A stretch of DNA of 36,584 bases from JAJYIV01 sp964499955 (GCA_964499955.1 CAZCMI010000005.1:1-36584); one strand, 5' to 3'. Numbered from the stretch's first letter, positions 7,295 through 15,872 are shown. Notes: a model not told the origin generated them from the letters alone. Translations and numbers: made by a program.

Positions 7295-8875
7295 CTAAAA
7301 CCGCAGCTGCGCGTTGAGCCGGATGACGGCGTCGAGTTCGGCGTCCGTGGGGACGTCGGCGCCGGCGGCGCGTTTGGCGGCCGACAACGAACGGACGTCC
7401 GTGCCGGTGGACAAGGCCTCGCGGGTGGCGGCCACGTACCACGCGTTGAGCGGCGAGGCGCGCCAGGCCTTCACGGCGGCGATCCACTGGTCGTCGCCCT
7501 GCTGGCGCAGCAAATCGGCCTTGTCCATGACCTTGGTGGCCGCGGCGGCCGGGTCTTTGGACAGGCGGCGGAAATCGGCCAGGGTGAGCAGGCGCAGTTC
7601 GTCCGCGGGGCCGGACAGGCGCTGCACGGGACGCACGTCCTGCATGTGGGGACGCGCGCCGGAGGGGGGCCGGGGCGCGGACGGGCGGGTGGCGGACACG
7701 GCCGTTTTGACCTTGTCGGCGTCGATGCGCTTGGCGGCTTGGGAAATGGCGGCGTCCGCGCTGACGGCGGCGGTCGCCCGCGCGCCGATGGCCCCCACGG
7801 GCTGGGCCGGGGCCTTGCCGGTCAGTTCGGCGTACCGGCGGGCCAGAAGCTGTTCTTCCTTGGCACGTACGGCGTCGCCTTGCGTGCGGCGGGCGGCCTG
7901 GCGGTCCACATGCGCGGCCTTGTCCTGCCGTGCCTTTTCCTCGGCCAAACGGCGGCGTTCATAGGCGACGGATTCGAGCCGTTCCATCAGGTCCGCCAAC
8001 GCACGTCCTTTGACGCCCACGAGCCGTTCGATTTCCGCGCGGGTGCCGTATGCGTCCCGCACGTCGCGCAGGCGGGCCTCTACGATTTTGGCCAATTGTT
8101 TCTTCTGCTCCGCGTCCGTGAGGCCGGAAGCCTGGACCACGGCCGTCACGTCCGCCTCCAAACTGCCGGTGGGCGGTTCCGCGGCGCGCACGGCCTCGGC
8201 CTTGGCGGCATGGCGGGCCACTTCTTCCTCGTCTTCCTTGGCGAGGAGGTCGGCGGCCGGATTGAACGGGGCGGCGGGGCGGGCGGGCGCTGGGGGCGCC
8301 GGACGCTTGGGCGCGGGGGGTACCGCCGGCTTAGCGGGAGACGTTGTGGTCGGTACAGGCGGTTTCACCAACGGGGGTGCTGGTTTCGGCGGGACGGGAG
8401 GAGAAACAGGCCGCGGGGCGGGAGGTGGAGTCACCTTCGTCTCCGGCGGTTTTTGCGGAGGCGGAGGGGTCGTTGGTTTGGGTACGGGAGGAACCTCTTC
8501 ATCTTCTTCCCCCTCCTCTTCGTCCTCATCTTCATCCAAAACGATCCCTTGGACAGGCGCGTCAGGATCGCCTTCCCAGCCGCGGATCAACGCGTCGACG
8601 TCACCCACGGCTTCCGCGACGGGTTTCAACGCCAGCTTGGCAAAATCCGATGCCGCCTCGTGCGCCCGGTTTTCCGCAATGCCCGCTTCCCGCAAGGCCG
8701 CGGGAACAGCCGCGGCAGGATCTTCCCCTTGCAACACGCGCTTCACGACGGACACAAGCGGAAAACTATCCGCCAGGGCGTATTTCTCCGCCACGGCGTC
8801 CGCCACCTCCACCACCTGTTGGCCGAAGGCGAAGGCGCGGACGTGGTCCGGCAATTGGTCAAACGCGGTTTGCAT
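7295..8875 (-). CDS. Proline-rich coiled-coil protein of the secretion locus, unknown function
   Basis: 526 residues from ATG at 8875; a TTG at 8893 is also in frame. Parts in order: a helical N-terminal domain (residues 1-110, MQTAFDQLPDHVRAFAFGQQ), an acidic run (DEDEDEEEGEEDEE), about 110 residues of Pro/Lys-rich linker with PPxP repeats, a helical region (SLEADVTAVVQASGLTDAEQKK), a charged predicted coiled coil (ERRRLAEEKARQDKAAHVDRQ), and a C-terminal helical domain (RLLTLADFRRLSKDPAAAATK onward). It has no signal peptide or membrane helix, so it is probably cytoplasmic. Nothing identifies an enzyme. It lies between the VirB6-like and PrgI-like genes, 27 nt and 15 nt from them, so a scaffold or substrate-recruiting role in the machine is plausible but inferred. 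Confidence 0.75.
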   Translation of the reverse strand: MQTAFDQLPDHVRAFAFGQQVVEVADAVAEKYALADSFPLVSVVKRVLQGEDPAAAVPAALREAGIAENRAHEAASDFAKLALKPVAEAVGDVDALIRGWEGDPDAPVQGIVLDEDEDEEEGEEDEEVPPVPKPTTPPPPQKPPETKVTPPPAPRPVSPPVPPKPAPPLVKPPVPTTTSPAKPAVPPAPKRPAPPAPARPAAPFNPAADLLAKEDEEEVARHAAKAEAVRAAEPPTGSLEADVTAVVQASGLTDAEQKKQLAKIVEARLRDVRDAYGTRAEIERLVGVKGRALADLMERLESVAYERRRLAEEKARQDKAAHVDRQAARRTQGDAVRAKEEQLLARRYAELTGKAPAQPVGAIGARATAAVSADAAISQAAKRIDADKVKTAVSATRPSAPRPPSGARPHMQDVRPVQRLSGPADELRLLTLADFRRLSKDPAAAATKVMDKADLLRQQGDDQWIAAVKAWRASPLNAWYVAATREALSTGTDVRSLSAAKRAAGADVPTDAELDAVIRLNAQLRF

Positions 8876-8902
8876 ATCCGTAGGTCCGTTCAACGGCCGC
8901 CA

Positions 8903-11878
8903 CTACGAGCGGCCGCCTTTCTTTTTCTTTCCTTCCCCTTCGTTTGCTGCAGCGTCCTTCACACGCTCCGCGCGGGTGCGGATGGCTTGCACGCGGTTCA
9001 GTTGCTGGCGTTTCGCCTTCAGGACGGCGGCTTGCGCCGCGGCCGCTTGCCGGGCCGTATCGTCTGCCGCGGCTGCAACGGCGGCCTCCTGCGTCTGGAT
9101 GTCCTGGTCCACGGACCGCACCTCCGCCTCGAAGGCAGCGGTGTCCATTTGGGCATACCGGGCCATCTGGGCTTTGGTCGCCTCGTCCCTGCGCTTGTTC
9201 AAATCCGCAAGGGCGGCGGCCGTACGAGCCTTCTCCGCATCCGATGTTGCCGCGTTGGCACGACGCGTCTCCGCTTCGATGTCGTTTTCAATGGTCTGGC
9301 GTTCGTTTTCAAACGCCGCGTTGTCCAATTCGACCATCCGCTTCACCTCCGTATCATCGTCCTTGTACGCCTTTTTGGTGCGGCCCAAACGGCTGGCCAT
9401 TTCAACGTCTTCCAACGGCAGGACGTTCGCCTCCGCCGCCAAGTCCATGTTGGCGTTTCTCGCCTGCTTCAAGAGATTCTTCAGCCTCTTCTCGTTTTCC
9501 TTGGTGGGCGGCATGTGCTGCAGGATCTGCGCCGTCGCGTGCAGCTGCGTACGCGCATCGTCCGCGTCCGGAGCGTTCATGGCCACCTTGGCGATCAGTT
9601 CGCCAGACCGGTCCACGCCCCCCTTGCCCGCGCCCATGAGGGCGGAAATGGCGGCACGGCCCAGCTCGACGTCCCTGCCCTGTGCCGCTTCGACGCGCGT
9701 GGCGATGTCCACCAGCAGTTTCGTCGGGTCCGCCTTCAAGGCGTCGCGCAGGCGTTTGAGGTCATCCGCGTTCGCGAACGTGCCCGTCTGTGTGCTGTAC
9801 GAACGATCGATGATCGTCGTGATATCCTCCGGCGGCTTGCTGCCCAGGACGTCGGCGGACACGCCCTTGCCCAGCTTCTTCTGTTCCAACAACTGCAAGG
9901 CCGTGAGCTTGTTGCCGGCGGCGTCGTATTCGTTCGTGTCCAAGTCCGCACGGCCCAAGGCGGCCTTGATCGCTTGCCGGTCCTCGTCGGACAGGTCGCG
10001 GACGGACTGCCAATCGAAGCCGCGGACGGCATCCATATCCTTGAACGTGGCGTTCCAATCCTTCTGGCCCTTGTAGCCCTTCTTGCCGTCTTCGCCCACG
10101 CGGTTGAACAGGTCGGCGCGTTCCTTCTTGAACGACTTCCACACACCCTTGAACTTGTCGTCCTTGGAGAAGGTTTTTTCCACGTCCTCGCCGTACACGC
10201 CCATCATGGCGGCGAAGTTCTCCTCGCCCATCTTCTTGCGCGCGTCCTTGTCTTCGATGGCCTTCTTCAGTTCGGCCATGGCGATATCCTGGTTGGCACC
10301 CGACCACTTCTTCTCTCCTTTCTTCGCCGCCTCGTACGTTTCCTGCATGAAAGCCTTCTTCGCGTCGTCGCTGCGGAAGGCTTCGGCGGTATCCTGTTTT
10401 TGAGCGGCGATCTCGCCCAATGCCTTCTTGTCCGCCTCCTCAAACTTGGCCGCACCCTTGCCGAGAACTCCCGTCAATGCCCGGCCACCCATCGAAGCGG
10501 GGACGTATTTGGCAGCCCCTTGCACGGTACGGGTTGCCTTCCCTAAGAGTTCGCCGCGACGCATGCCGATCCCTTTGGCCCCGACCAGCGGAATGCGCGA
10601 ACCGACGCCCACGGCGGCGCTGCGACCCACGGACCCGACACCTCTTGCGGCACCCAAGCCAAGATTGGCCGGTGCCATGGCAATTCTCGTGGACAACCCC
10701 TGCGCCTTGCCAAGAATGCCCTTGACGACGCTTCCGCCCACGGCCGCGGCGCACGCGCTCGACGCCTGCTGGAATCCGGCGAAAATAAGCGCCAAGCCCA
10801 GGATGAAACTGGTCAGACGCGGCATGTCGAATACTTTGTTGATGATGCCGCCCGTGTTGTCCGTGGACAGGTTGAATCCTTCCAAGGCCGCGATATTGCC
10901 CGCCCCGGCTACGGCCAGAGCCAGCCACAGGAAGAACACCAACACGGGGCCGATAACCAAATAACACTTGAAGCTGTTCCACCAGTCCTCGTATGCGTTG
11001 CTCTTGATGATATCCTTGGCGGAACCGACGAACCACGTGAGCGGGGACACGGTAATGAGAATCCACAACATGACGATGCGGAACGCCATGATGGCCAACA
11101 GACCGAGCAGCGTGACCAACACGATGGACATCATGAGGAACGCCATGACGCCGCCGATCATGAAGTCGGCGGGTTGGTACCCGGCGGCCGCGGACGCCGC
11201 GGGCCCGGTCAGCGCCTGCATGTCGACCGTTTCCGTAGACAAGGACATGATGTCCAGCAACCCCAGGAACGTGACGAAATTCCCCCCGGCGATGTCCTTG
11301 ATGGCGTTGGCGAAGGTCAACGTGACCACCTGGCTGGCGTCGATCATCAGCCCGCAGAGGGTTTTGCTGAAATTGATGAGAATAGCCCAGCCCAGCACGC
11401 GCGGGATTTGTTTCTGCCAATCAAACCGCCCCGCCCCCACAATCGTCCCGAAGGCGATGACGATGAGCAGGACCACGTAGAACATGTTCACCGTGTCCCG
11501 AATGATGGCCCAACCGGCGGATACCACGGCGGACGTGGAGAACCGGTTGTACATGACGACGGCGATCAGCACGTCGATAACGCTGGAAATCAGCTGGCCG
11601 ATGCCGCTTGCCATGTACATGAACAAGCCGCCGACGTACATGGCGATGGTACCCAGGGTGCCGGGGCCGCTGGCTGTGGGAGGTGTGGAAGAACTGCCGG
11701 CAGCGGGTGCCGGGGCCTGCGCCAACAAGTCGAAACCGCTGAACGCGCCCAGAGCGAGGGCAATGACAAAGACGGCGGAGGCGGCCTGCACCCACGGACG
11801 CGAAAAAACGGATCGGGCGAACCGGACGGCCCGTTCGATCCATGCCTTCCCCCTTCCCCCTGCGCGGATCGGCTCCAT
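8903..11878 (-). CDS. VirB6/TrbL-like polytopic membrane protein with long soluble tail
   Basis: 991 residues from MEPIRAGGRGKAWIERA. The start is fixed by TATAAT 10 nt upstream; the longer open frame overlaps the terminator and the M23 gene. Residues 31-48 are a first helix or signal anchor, followed by an S/P/G-rich stretch and seven or eight membrane segments between about 77 and 372. They include RDTVNMFYVVLLIVIAFGT, RVLGWAILINFSKTLCG, MLWILITVSPLTWFVGSAK and CYLVIGPVLVFFLWLALAV, typical of the VirB6/TrbL channel family. A GKAQG..GVGS Gly-rich region leads into about 550 charged, helical, probably cytoplasmic residues. The last 120 or so form a coiled coil ending KKKKGGRS. The tail is far longer than in classical VirB6 (about 300 aa). 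It is probably the first gene of the secretion operon. Confidence 0.85.
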   Translation of the reverse strand: MEPIRAGGRGKAWIERAVRFARSVFSRPWVQAASAVFVIALALGAFSGFDLLAQAPAPAAGSSSTPPTASGPGTLGTIAMYVGGLFMYMASGIGQLISSVIDVLIAVVMYNRFSTSAVVSAGWAIIRDTVNMFYVVLLIVIAFGTIVGAGRFDWQKQIPRVLGWAILINFSKTLCGLMIDASQVVTLTFANAIKDIAGGNFVTFLGLLDIMSLSTETVDMQALTGPAASAAAGYQPADFMIGGVMAFLMMSIVLVTLLGLLAIMAFRIVMLWILITVSPLTWFVGSAKDIIKSNAYEDWWNSFKCYLVIGPVLVFFLWLALAVAGAGNIAALEGFNLSTDNTGGIINKVFDMPRLTSFILGLALIFAGFQQASSACAAAVGGSVVKGILGKAQGLSTRIAMAPANLGLGAARGVGSVGRSAAVGVGSRIPLVGAKGIGMRRGELLGKATRTVQGAAKYVPASMGGRALTGVLGKGAAKFEEADKKALGEIAAQKQDTAEAFRSDDAKKAFMQETYEAAKKGEKKWSGANQDIAMAELKKAIEDKDARKKMGEENFAAMMGVYGEDVEKTFSKDDKFKGVWKSFKKERADLFNRVGEDGKKGYKGQKDWNATFKDMDAVRGFDWQSVRDLSDEDRQAIKAALGRADLDTNEYDAAGNKLTALQLLEQKKLGKGVSADVLGSKPPEDITTIIDRSYSTQTGTFANADDLKRLRDALKADPTKLLVDIATRVEAAQGRDVELGRAAISALMGAGKGGVDRSGELIAKVAMNAPDADDARTQLHATAQILQHMPPTKENEKRLKNLLKQARNANMDLAAEANVLPLEDVEMASRLGRTKKAYKDDDTEVKRMVELDNAAFENERQTIENDIEAETRRANAATSDAEKARTAAALADLNKRRDEATKAQMARYAQMDTAAFEAEVRSVDQDIQTQEAAVAAAADDTARQAAAAQAAVLKAKRQQLNRVQAIRTRAERVKDAAANEGEGKKKKGGRS

Positions 11879-11888
11879 AGATAGGGAG

Positions 11889-11897
11889 ATTATAGCA
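11889..11897 (-). promoter_or_regulatory. Extended -10 promoter giving a near-leaderless VirB6-like mRNA
   Basis: The minus strand reads TGCTATAAT, a perfect extended -10. TATAAT ends 10 nt before the ATG at 11878, so with normal spacing the transcript starts about 4 nt before the start codon. The leader between them is CTCCCTATCT and has no Shine-Dalgarno. No clear -35 is seen; the preceding terminator occupies that place. Confidence 0.75.
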
Positions 11898-11900
11898 TGG

Positions 11901-11937
11901 AAAGAAAACTCCCGCGCGTTTCGTACACGCGCGGGAG
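11901..11937 (-). terminator. Intrinsic terminator after the M23 peptidase gene
   Basis: A perfect 11-bp stem (11909-11919 with 11927-11937, 7-nt loop), GC-rich, followed on the minus strand by TTTTCTTT. It starts 9 nt past the M23 gene stop and isolates it from the secretion operon. Confidence 0.85.
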
Positions 11938-11946
11938 AAGAAGACG

Positions 11947-13608
11947 TCACGGCACCGCGGCGGTCAGGCCGCAGCCCGTACTGCCTGCCGGGTCGCCCGT
12001 CACGGAAAGGGGGACGGACGTGCCGTCGACGGTCGCCGAGGCGCGGCCGTGCAACGTCGGCTGCTGCGGAAACGGCCCGACGCAGGACCAACTCACGAAG
12101 GTTCCCCGTTGGAATTCCAGCGAGAAGCGGAAGGTGTCGCCTGGCCGGACGTCCGGCACGTTGAAGCCCGGAAAGGCCGTGCCCCGTACGGTCATCAGCT
12201 CCAGCCATCGGAACGCGTACGACCCGTCCGCCCGGCGGTGTTCGCCGGAAAGCGTAATGCGGTCGGGAACGGAACCGATGGGCGCGTCCCAATGCACGCG
12301 CAGCACACGGGGGTCGCTCGGCTCGGGCTGTGGATCAGGATCCGGCTCGGGATTCGGTTCCGGTTCCGGCTGCGGCTCAGGCTCGGGTTCAGGCTCAGGA
12401 TGCGGTTCGGGTTCGGGATCCGGCTCAGGCTCGGGCTCGGGCTGCGGTTGCGGATCAACAGGCGACGGGTCCGCCGGCCAATCCACGCGCGGCAGGCCGC
12501 CGCAACGGGTCACATACTCTCCCTTGATGCAACCGATATCCGCCACGCAACTCCCCACGTTCTGAAACCGCCGGCGCACCTCGCCTTCCGGCAATTCATG
12601 CACGTGCCGGTGGGCGAATCCCATCAGCCGGTATGCCTCTTCGTTGAAGACGGGCAAGGCCGCACCGCCGGAAACGACATACACGTCGCTGCGGCCGCGC
12701 TCCTTGACCAACGCCCCTTCGCGGAAGGGTTCTTCGACGGCGGGCGGCGCGCCCGCTCCCTCGACGGCCGCGCCCACGGGATGGCATTGCCGTTCGTCCG
12801 CCGACATCAGGACGACGTCGTCGAAGGAATGCCCGCGGGTGAGGAACGCCGCTTCCGTCAGGAAGACCCGCAGACGCCCGTTCTCCAACACGTACACGTC
12901 GGAGCGGTGCGGCTGCTTGAGCAACGTGCCGTCCGGATGCCACAAGGGCGTGGGCAGAGCCGACACATACCGCGCGCCGCCGGGAATGCCGCACACGGCT
13001 TCCGAGCCGGAAACGGCGGCCAACCGACCGTCCGAGCCACGGACGTAAAATGCCGACGGAACGGACACCCCCTCCTCCGCGGGACGCGCGGCATCGCCTT
13101 CGTGCACGCCCACGTGGACGTGGTCGCCCGTGCACACGCCGGTGCAGCCTTCGTAGCCGATCAACTGCCCGGCCGCGACCCAATCGCCGCCGCGGACAAA
13201 GGCCTGCTTCAAATGACCGACCACGACGTACCGGCCTCCCCCGACGTCCACGTTCACGTGCGTGCCGAATCCGGCCGTCGCATGGACATGCGCGCGCCCG
13301 GAGGCCGGGGCGAAGACTTCTTCGTCCGCGTCATTGCGCGTGTCGAAGTCCAGGTCGTGCCGCGTGGAACGACCCTGGTGGCTGAACGAACCGCCGGCAC
13401 CCTGCGTGCACAGCAGCTGCCGTCCGTCGGGCACGGGCAGGTGGAAGGCAAACAGGCCGTCCGGCCCGCCCATGCCGCCCGGCTCGAAGCCGACGCCGTC
13501 GGAAGCCGCGGGCGGCTCCAGCGAAATGTCCTGCAAAGAACCACAGGCAATGGCACAGGCGCCGACCAGCGCACGCAGCGCGAGGGAGAACGTAATGGAA
13601 CGCGTCAT
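11947..13608 (-). CDS. Exported M23-family peptidase with surface repeats and a Pro-Glu linker
   Basis: 553 residues from MTRSITFSLALRALVGAC, chosen because AAGGAGG lies 6 nt before this ATG. Residues 1-22 look like a lipoprotein signal peptide (VGAC or AIAC as lipobox). The M23/LytM metallopeptidase domain spans about 65-180, with probable zinc ligands H77 (FSHQG), D87 (HDLDFD) and the HVH pair H163/H165 in GDHVHVGVHEG. Two similar segments follow (about 223-272 and 296-345), each G-L-K...SDVYV..G...VF..E, then a cysteine cluster. A Pro-Glu/Asp linker runs from about 385 to 430, and a C-terminal beta-rich domain ends the protein. M23 enzymes cut peptidoglycan cross-bridges. Strong Shine-Dalgarno and own promoter set it apart from neighbours; it may be acquired. 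Confidence 0.85.
   Translation of the reverse strand: MTRSITFSLALRALVGACAIACGSLQDISLEPPAASDGVGFEPGGMGGPDGLFAFHLPVPDGRQLLCTQGAGGSFSHQGRSTRHDLDFDTRNDADEEVFAPASGRAHVHATAGFGTHVNVDVGGGRYVVVGHLKQAFVRGGDWVAAGQLIGYEGCTGVCTGDHVHVGVHEGDAARPAEEGVSVPSAFYVRGSDGRLAAVSGSEAVCGIPGGARYVSALPTPLWHPDGTLLKQPHRSDVYVLENGRLRVFLTEAAFLTRGHSFDDVVLMSADERQCHPVGAAVEGAGAPPAVEEPFREGALVKERGRSDVYVVSGGAALPVFNEEAYRLMGFAHRHVHELPEGEVRRRFQNVGSCVADIGCIKGEYVTRCGGLPRVDWPADPSPVDPQPQPEPEPEPDPEPEPHPEPEPEPEPQPEPEPNPEPDPDPQPEPSDPRVLRVHWDAPIGSVPDRITLSGEHRRADGSYAFRWLELMTVRGTAFPGFNVPDVRPGDTFRFSLEFQRGTFVSWSCVGPFPQQPTLHGRASATVDGTSVPLSVTGDPAGSTGCGLTAAVP
12318..12460 (-). repeat. Hexanucleotide-like low-complexity repeat coding Pro-Glu/Asp
   Basis: A run of degenerate GGNTCN units (plus strand) codes for alternating Pro-Glu, Pro-Asp and Pro-Gln in the M23 protein linker. 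Such tracts act as stiff spacers and can change length by slippage. Confidence 0.75.
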
Positions 13609-13910
13609 GGCGCTCCTCCTTTCGAAAAAAGAACGGGTGGCGAGGAAACCGGACCCCATGTCCGGCCGCCTCCCGAAGCGCGTCAGATCTTCCGCGTTTC
13701 GGGAGGGGCCGCGCGAGCGCGCCCTTCCCCTCACGTTCCGCTCGGGAACCTCCCCCTTACGTCCCCAAACGGACGGCTGCCGATCGACATGACAACGGGC
13801 GGATCCGGACGTCCGCGTGGCCGGGAGAGGAAACGCATCCGGTACAACCGTTTCCGTTCCCGAACCAGGTAGGCGCATGGCTCGTCGATGCCGCTTTCGA
13901 TGTGCGATCT
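13609..13910 (-). other. About 300-nt leader of the M23 gene
   Basis: Between the predicted transcription start near 13910 and the ATG at 13608. It contains several GC-rich inverted segments (for example around 13660-13720) and ends in a strong AAGGAGG site at 13615-13621. I see no convincing gene; short in-frame ATGs exist but lack coding character. No known riboswitch pattern was recognised. Confidence 0.4.
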
Positions 13911-13916
13911 GACGGC

Positions 13917-13945
13917 ATTTCACCGCATTTTCGACGCCTTGTCAA
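13917..13945 (-). promoter_or_regulatory. Sigma-70-type promoter for the M23 gene
   Basis: On the minus strand a perfect TTGACA (13940-13945), a 17-nt spacer and TGAAAT (13917-13922, 4 of 6 matches). Unlike the other promoters here it has a consensus -35. Confidence 0.65.
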
Positions 13946-13952
13946 CCGTTTT

Positions 13953-13970
13953 TTCGCTAAAATTAGCGAA
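13953..13970. promoter_or_regulatory. Palindromic operator candidate TTCGCTAAAATTAGCGAA
   Basis: Eight-base perfect arms around a 2-nt centre, in an AT-rich patch 7 nt upstream of the M23 gene -35 box, an activator-like position. No U-run follows on either strand, so it is not a terminator. Confidence 0.55.
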
Positions 13971-13992
13971 TAATCTGACGGGCCTTCCCGGC

Positions 13993-14028
13993 AGGCAAAA
14001 CGAAAACCGACCGCATTCCGGCCGGTTT
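13993..14028 (-). terminator. Intrinsic terminator after serS
   Basis: Stem 14004-14013 with 14019-14028 (10 bp, one mismatch, 5-nt loop), followed on the minus strand by TCGTTTTGCC. It lies about 55 nt past the serS stop. Confidence 0.7.
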
Positions 14029-14083
14029 CCGCGTCGATAGGCGCCGACAAAACGATGGGGACAATTTCGATGGCGGCGTCATG

Positions 14084-15358
14084 TTACCGCATCACGTCGC
14101 GGCCCATCATCCACGGGCGAAGCACTTCGGGCACCGAAATCGTACCGTCTTCATTCTGATAATTTTCCATGATGGCCACCAACGTGCGGCCCGCAAACGC
14201 CGTGGCGTCGTTGGTGTGCGCGAGCACCGCCTTGCCGTCCTCGCCCTTCACCCGGATGCCCAGGCGGCGGGACTGGTAGTCGGTCATGTAGTCGGCGGAG
14301 TGGGTTTCGCGGTATTTCCCCTGCCCCGGCATCCAGGTTTCGAGGTCGAGATGGCGGGCGTCCGGGTCGCCCTGGTCGCCCGTGCAGGTCATCACCACCT
14401 GGTACGGCAGCCCGAGCTGGGCCGTCAGATATTCCTGAATGGCCACGAGGAAATCCTGCTCCGCCTGGCCCTGGTCCGGCGCGGCGAAGGATTCCATTTC
14501 CATCTTTTCGAACTGGTGCAGGCGGATGATGCCCTTCATGTCCTTGCCGTAGGTACCGGCCTCGCGGCGGAAGGCGGAGGTGAAGGCGGTGTAGCGCAGC
14601 GGCAGGTCCGCGGCCTTGAGCGTCTCGCCCATGTGCAGCGGCCCGAGCGTGTGTTCCGCGCTGCCGATGAGGTACACGTCGTCCGAGGGGATGTAGTAGC
14701 GTTCGTCCTTGGGCTCCAGGCGGGCCATTTTTTGGAAGACCTCGGGGCGGATCATGAGCGGCGGGGACACCGGCACGAAGGGCTTGTGCGAGACGTCGAG
14801 CCCGGCGCCCTCGGCGATGCGGCGCAGGGTTTCGCCGCTGGTGAGGATGGAAAGCGTGAACTGCACCAGGGCGTTTTGCAGCAGCACGAGGTCGCCCTTG
14901 AGATAGCTGAAGCGGGCGCCCGCGACGTCGGCGCCGCGCTTGGCGTCGATGAGTCCCAGGGCCTCGCCGAGTTCCCAATGCTCCTTGGGTGTGAAGGCGA
15001 AGGCCTTCGGTTCGCCGACCTTCCGCAGCACGACGTTCTCGCTGTCGTCCTTGCCGACCGGCGTGTCTTCCGACGGCGGGTTGGGGATGCGCAAAAGCAG
15101 CGGGTTGAGTTCTGCCTCAACGGCGGCCAGTTCGGCTTCCAAGGCGGCGCCTTCGCCCTTCAGGCGCTTCCCTTCTTCAATATTCTTGGCCTTGGCGGCT
15201 TCGTTGCGGGCGCGGTTCACGTCGTCGAGTTTACCCGCGAGGTCGCGGCGCTTCGCATCCAGCGCGACGGCCGCATCAATGTCCACCGCGGCGTTTTTCA
15301 CGCGGCAGACCTCTTTGAGATAATCGGGGCGTTCGCGCAGCAGGGTCAGGTCGATCAT
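14084..15358 (-). CDS. serS: Seryl-tRNA synthetase
   Basis: 424 residues from MIDLTLLRERPDYLKEVC, the standard SerRS N-terminus; the open frame upstream belongs to no recognisable domain. Residues 1-110 form the tRNA-binding coiled-coil arm (AKAKNIEEGKRLKGEG). The class II core has LIGSAEHTLGPLH (TxE-like loop), motif 2 FRREAGTYGKDMKGIIRLHQF and EMESF, and motif 3 near the C-terminus (TNDATAFAGRTLVAIMENYQ). It charges tRNA-Ser (and tRNA-Sec where present) with serine. The serine-binding loop region reads YRETHSADYMTDYQSRRLGIRV, a variant of the more common SCSNCEDFQARR. A hypothetical gene ends 25 nt upstream and may share the transcript. There is no Shine-Dalgarno before the ATG. Confidence 0.97.
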   Translation of the reverse strand: MIDLTLLRERPDYLKEVCRVKNAAVDIDAAVALDAKRRDLAGKLDDVNRARNEAAKAKNIEEGKRLKGEGAALEAELAAVEAELNPLLLRIPNPPSEDTPVGKDDSENVVLRKVGEPKAFAFTPKEHWELGEALGLIDAKRGADVAGARFSYLKGDLVLLQNALVQFTLSILTSGETLRRIAEGAGLDVSHKPFVPVSPPLMIRPEVFQKMARLEPKDERYYIPSDDVYLIGSAEHTLGPLHMGETLKAADLPLRYTAFTSAFRREAGTYGKDMKGIIRLHQFEKMEMESFAAPDQGQAEQDFLVAIQEYLTAQLGLPYQVVMTCTGDQGDPDARHLDLETWMPGQGKYRETHSADYMTDYQSRRLGIRVKGEDGKAVLAHTNDATAFAGRTLVAIMENYQNEDGTISVPEVLRPWMMGRDVMR

Positions 15359-15383
15359 ACGGGGGATGTGTAGAGGGTCGGCA

Positions 15384-15872
15384 TCAGACGTCCAGTGTGC
15401 CGGAACCGTCGGAAAATGGGAAGGAACGCGGGCTACACGTAATCCGAAGTCTCTTCGAAGGAATTTCCAAAACACGGAACGGCATTCGCACCCCAAACGT
15501 CCCCCATTGGCGACCGAAGAGGCGGAAAGGCACATGCCGGACGAGGCGAACGTGATGAATGCGCTGCTCGTTCAATTCCGTACGCACATGAAAACTCGTT
15601 CCATCGTCAAACAAGATATCCAAATATTCCTTTCGTTCCTTCCATCCGGGCCGTCTGTTTCCCCACTCTTTTACCTCCGTCACACGCCGTAGTTCTCCGT
15701 CAAATATCATCGGAGTCCCCGGTCGCAGCTCCAAACATACTCCGCGTTCCTGCTCCGTGATTGTTTCCACGCCTAACTCCCGGGTTTCTTGACCCGGCTT
15801 TTGAGAAAACACCGATCGCCCCTTGGCAACCAAGCCTTGGAAAAACGAATGAATACCGCGTGTGTGGAACAT
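15384..15872 (-). CDS. Hypothetical basic protein upstream of serS
   Basis: 162 residues from MFHTRGIHSFFQGL. The family was not recognised. The central part looks like a folded beta-rich domain (CLELRPGTPMIFDGELRRV, then KEYLDILFDDGTSFHVRTEL), with many Arg/His and no membrane helix or signal. The frame is open far upstream, but that stretch is antisense to a membrane-protein gene. An ATG at 15896 directly abuts a -10-like TACAAT (15897-15902), so it would not be in the transcript from that promoter, and the next ATG (15872) is preferred. GC is visibly lower than in the flanks. It ends 25 nt before serS. It might instead be a decayed remnant. Confidence 0.5.
   Translation of the reverse strand: MFHTRGIHSFFQGLVAKGRSVFSQKPGQETRELGVETITEQERGVCLELRPGTPMIFDGELRRVTEVKEWGNRRPGWKERKEYLDILFDDGTSFHVRTELNEQRIHHVRLVRHVPFRLFGRQWGTFGVRMPFRVLEIPSKRLRITCSPRSFPFSDGSGTLDV

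Noticed and set aside
6473..10546. Very long plus-strand open frame (1357 codons) opposite the secretion genes
   Set aside because: Low-complexity Arg/Gly/His/Leu translation crossing several gene borders; the opposite strand has recognised families.
11879..12292. Upstream extension of the VirB6-like protein by 138 codons
   Set aside because: It would run through the M23 gene end, a terminator and the TATAAT box.
12049..13872. 607-codon plus-strand frame opposite the M23 gene
   Set aside because: Gly/Arg-rich mirror of the Pro-Glu repeats; the minus strand has a real M23 domain, promoter and terminator.
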